NCBI GenBank assembly: GCA_015061115.1
Contig: SUXE01000004.1
Coordinates: 186,275-224,358, forward strand
Direction: 5' to 3'
Source of the DNA: Bacteroidales bacterium
GTDB lineage: Bacteria > Bacteroidota > Bacteroidia > Bacteroidales > Paludibacteraceae
DNA length: 38,084 nt
In this document: positions 36,701 through 38,084 of the stretch, piece after piece
How positions within the stretch are numbered: position 1 is the stretch's first letter
Layout: every line of letters starts with the position of its first letter
The notes under the pieces: generated by a model
What the model was told of the DNA's origin: nothing
What the model saw: the letters and a program-made list of their open reading frames with translations, nothing else
Databases searched by the model: none
Made by a program: the position numbers and the translations under genes

Positions 36701-37852
36701 ATGGAAAACACAAAGGGTAAGTATTGGACCAAAATCGCAATCATGGCAGCGATTCCAGCTGTTTTAGTTGGAATTATTTACCTGTCTACATTGTTGACGC
36801 CAACCATAGATTTGTTGGATGAAACAAAGGATTTCAAAATCGACCGTCAGATAGATGCGGGAGACGGTGGAAATTCAGAATGTAGATTGGAAAAAACTGC
36901 TGAAGGTGTGGATATGATATTCACGCTCAGGTCGTCGTTTGCCTATCCGTATGTCGGTATGGAGATCCATAAAGATGACTATTCAACTTTCCCAATTGAA
37001 GATTATGTAGTAGAAGCAATCATTGAGAGCGATGAGGATATGCGTTTTTCGGTGAGGTTGCAGGAAGAGTTTAACTTTGGCGACAAGGGAATAGCTCATC
37101 CTACTGCCGTCTACTCATTTTTGTTAAAAAAAGGTGCTAATGAGATTGAAATCCCAGTTGAAGAGATTAAAGATATTCCGGAGTGGTGGTATGCGTCATA
37201 TCCGCATTGGACTACTGACATCCAGAAGATGAAGTATGAGAACATAAAGATCATATGGCTTACAGCAGATAACTCGAATGAGAAGGATGTAGAACATAGA
37301 GTTAAGGTTAAGAGTCTTCGATTGGTGCCCGTAGCATGTAAGGATTTCTTGTCTGATGTGATTACGGTGATGCTTGCGTTTTGGGCAATTCTGGCTATAG
37401 TTGCTCTTTATCTCCGTCGAAACAACATCTCTGATGATGAGAAAGAAAAGGGAAAGGAGCAGCAAGTCGTGTATGTGCCGTACGAAAAACTTGATACAGA
37501 AAAAGATACGGTTAATTTGAAGGATGAGATCCTGATGTTTATAGGAAAGAATTATCCAAATCCGGAGTTGAAGCTTGCTGACGTTGCAAAAGCTTTGTCG
37601 ATGGCAGAAGACAGAACTTCAGAAGAAATACGTATTGCTACAGGAAAGTCTTTCAAGGCTTATCTTAACACTATACGAATTGAGGAATCCAAACGTTTGC
37701 TAAAGAATACAGCTATGCACATTTCTGAAATCGCATTCTCTGTGGGATATAATAATGTCCAGCATTTCAACCGAGTGTTTAAAGAGAGTGTAGGAGTCGC
37801 TCCTGGTACATTTAGAGACGGTTCTGTCAATGGAGAAGATGCGGAGAGTTGA
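36701..37852 (+). CDS. Membrane-spanning AraC-family regulator
   Basis: 383 residues from the ATG at 36701. A first membrane segment spans about 11-33 (IAIMAAIPAVLVGIIYLSTLL), a periplasmic domain about 35-215, a second membrane segment about 218-238 (VITVMLAFWAILAIVALYL), and a cytoplasmic AraC/XylS DNA-binding domain about 275-372. The AraC signature is ISEIAFSVGYNNVQHFNRVF at 341-360, followed by KESVGVAPGTFR. The periplasmic part has aromatic-rich beta-like stretches (FAYPYVGMEI, IPEWWYASYPHW) recalling carbohydrate-binding folds. It would be a one-component sensor passing an envelope signal straight to DNA. No receiver or kinase domain is present. A target is not evident: the gene stands alone next to a repeat array. 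Confidence 0.88.
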   Translation: MENTKGKYWTKIAIMAAIPAVLVGIIYLSTLLTPTIDLLDETKDFKIDRQIDAGDGGNSECRLEKTAEGVDMIFTLRSSFAYPYVGMEIHKDDYSTFPIEDYVVEAIIESDEDMRFSVRLQEEFNFGDKGIAHPTAVYSFLLKKGANEIEIPVEEIKDIPEWWYASYPHWTTDIQKMKYENIKIIWLTADNSNEKDVEHRVKVKSLRLVPVACKDFLSDVITVMLAFWAILAIVALYLRRNNISDDEKEKGKEQQVVYVPYEKLDTEKDTVNLKDEILMFIGKNYPNPELKLADVAKALSMAEDRTSEEIRIATGKSFKAYLNTIRIEESKRLLKNTAMHISEIAFSVGYNNVQHFNRVFKESVGVAPGTFRDGSVNGEDAES

Positions 37853-37866
37853 TAATTTGTAGAAGG

Positions 37867-38084
37867 TTAGAGGTTTTAGGTTAGAGGTTTTAGGTTAGAG
37901 AGTTTTAGGTTAGAGAGTTTAGGTTAGAGGTTTTAGGTTAGAGGTTTTAGGTTAGAGGTTTTAGGTTAGAGGTTTTAGGTTAGAGGTTTTAGGTTAGAGA
38001 GTTTTAGGTTAGAGGTTTTAGGTTAGAGGTTTTAGGTTAGAGGTTTTAGGTTAGAGGTTTTAGGTTAGAGGTTTTAGGTTAGAG
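37867..38084 (+). repeat. 14-bp tandem repeat array, runs off right edge
   Basis: Fifteen full units plus a partial one of TTAGAGGTTTTAGG, starting 14 bases past the regulator stop codon. Twelve units are identical; the units at 37895-37909 and 37994-38008 are 15 bp (TTAGAGAGTTTTAGG), and the one at 37910-37923 is TTAGAGAGTTTAGG. All reading frames meet TAG stops, so it is not coding. The array is purine-rich T/A/G with no C on this strand. Confidence 0.97.

Noticed and set aside
37867-38084. CRISPR array
   Set aside because: The units are contiguous 14-mers without spacers, and no cas gene is in the window.

Overview
The window looks like chromosomal DNA from a member of the Bacteroidota, most likely order Bacteroidales. 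Promoter candidates carry the Bacteroides-type -7 box TAnnTTTG, and start codons usually lack a Shine-Dalgarno sequence. Gene content agrees: a C-terminal tail of the type IX secretion kind on a large GH2 beta-galactosidase, FISUMP-domain surface protein, ExbB/ExbD/TonB cluster, RibBA fusion, LptF/G permease and a DAHP synthase-chorismate mutase fusion. Base composition is moderately AT-rich. I see no insertion sequence, integrase, CRISPR array or rRNA.

Layout. Positions 1-1732 (minus) hold a two-gene secreted/surface unit whose second gene runs off the left edge. A tRNA-Leu(CAG) follows at 2032-2114 (minus). Positions 2200-4082 (plus) hold a glycosyltransferase and a membrane-anchored FAM151-like protein; a beta-carbonic anhydrase lipoprotein converges on them. 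Positions 5077-11761 (minus) form a close-packed set: lipoprotein with a hydrolase fold, CvfB-like S1 protein, MtaD-like deaminase and PurL. Positions 11888-17222 (minus) form a six-gene run: LptF/G, RibBA, ExbB, ExbD, TonB-like protein, DJ-1/PfpI protein. GlsB-like (plus) follows. Positions 17694-20217 (minus) hold an EcoRI-family adenine methyltransferase plus a DUF262-HNH protein, preceded by a leader of about 320 nt with nested helices and a possible pseudoknot. Next come a membrane protein, RfbB and TyrS (minus), then EF-P, a TIGR04076 protein, Bcp peroxiredoxin and an outer-membrane barrel (plus). The beta-galactosidase and a multi-pass membrane protein are on minus.

Positions 31770-36064 (plus) are the aromatic amino-acid operon: prephenate dehydratase, aminotransferase, DAHP synthase/chorismate mutase, prephenate dehydrogenase. 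Its leader encodes an 18-residue peptide with 11 Phe/Tyr codons, followed by mutually exclusive antiterminator and terminator hairpins, a textbook attenuator layout. After it comes a gene-poor stretch with an unassigned terminator, then a membrane-spanning AraC-type regulator, then an array of 14-bp tandem repeats that runs off the right edge.

The two strongest candidates for something new are the structured RNA leader in front of the methyltransferase/DUF262-HNH pair and the Phe/Tyr attenuator of the aromatic operon. The unassigned transcript region at about 36224-36590 and the hydrolase-fold lipoprotein that appears to have lost its catalytic residues are also worth checking.
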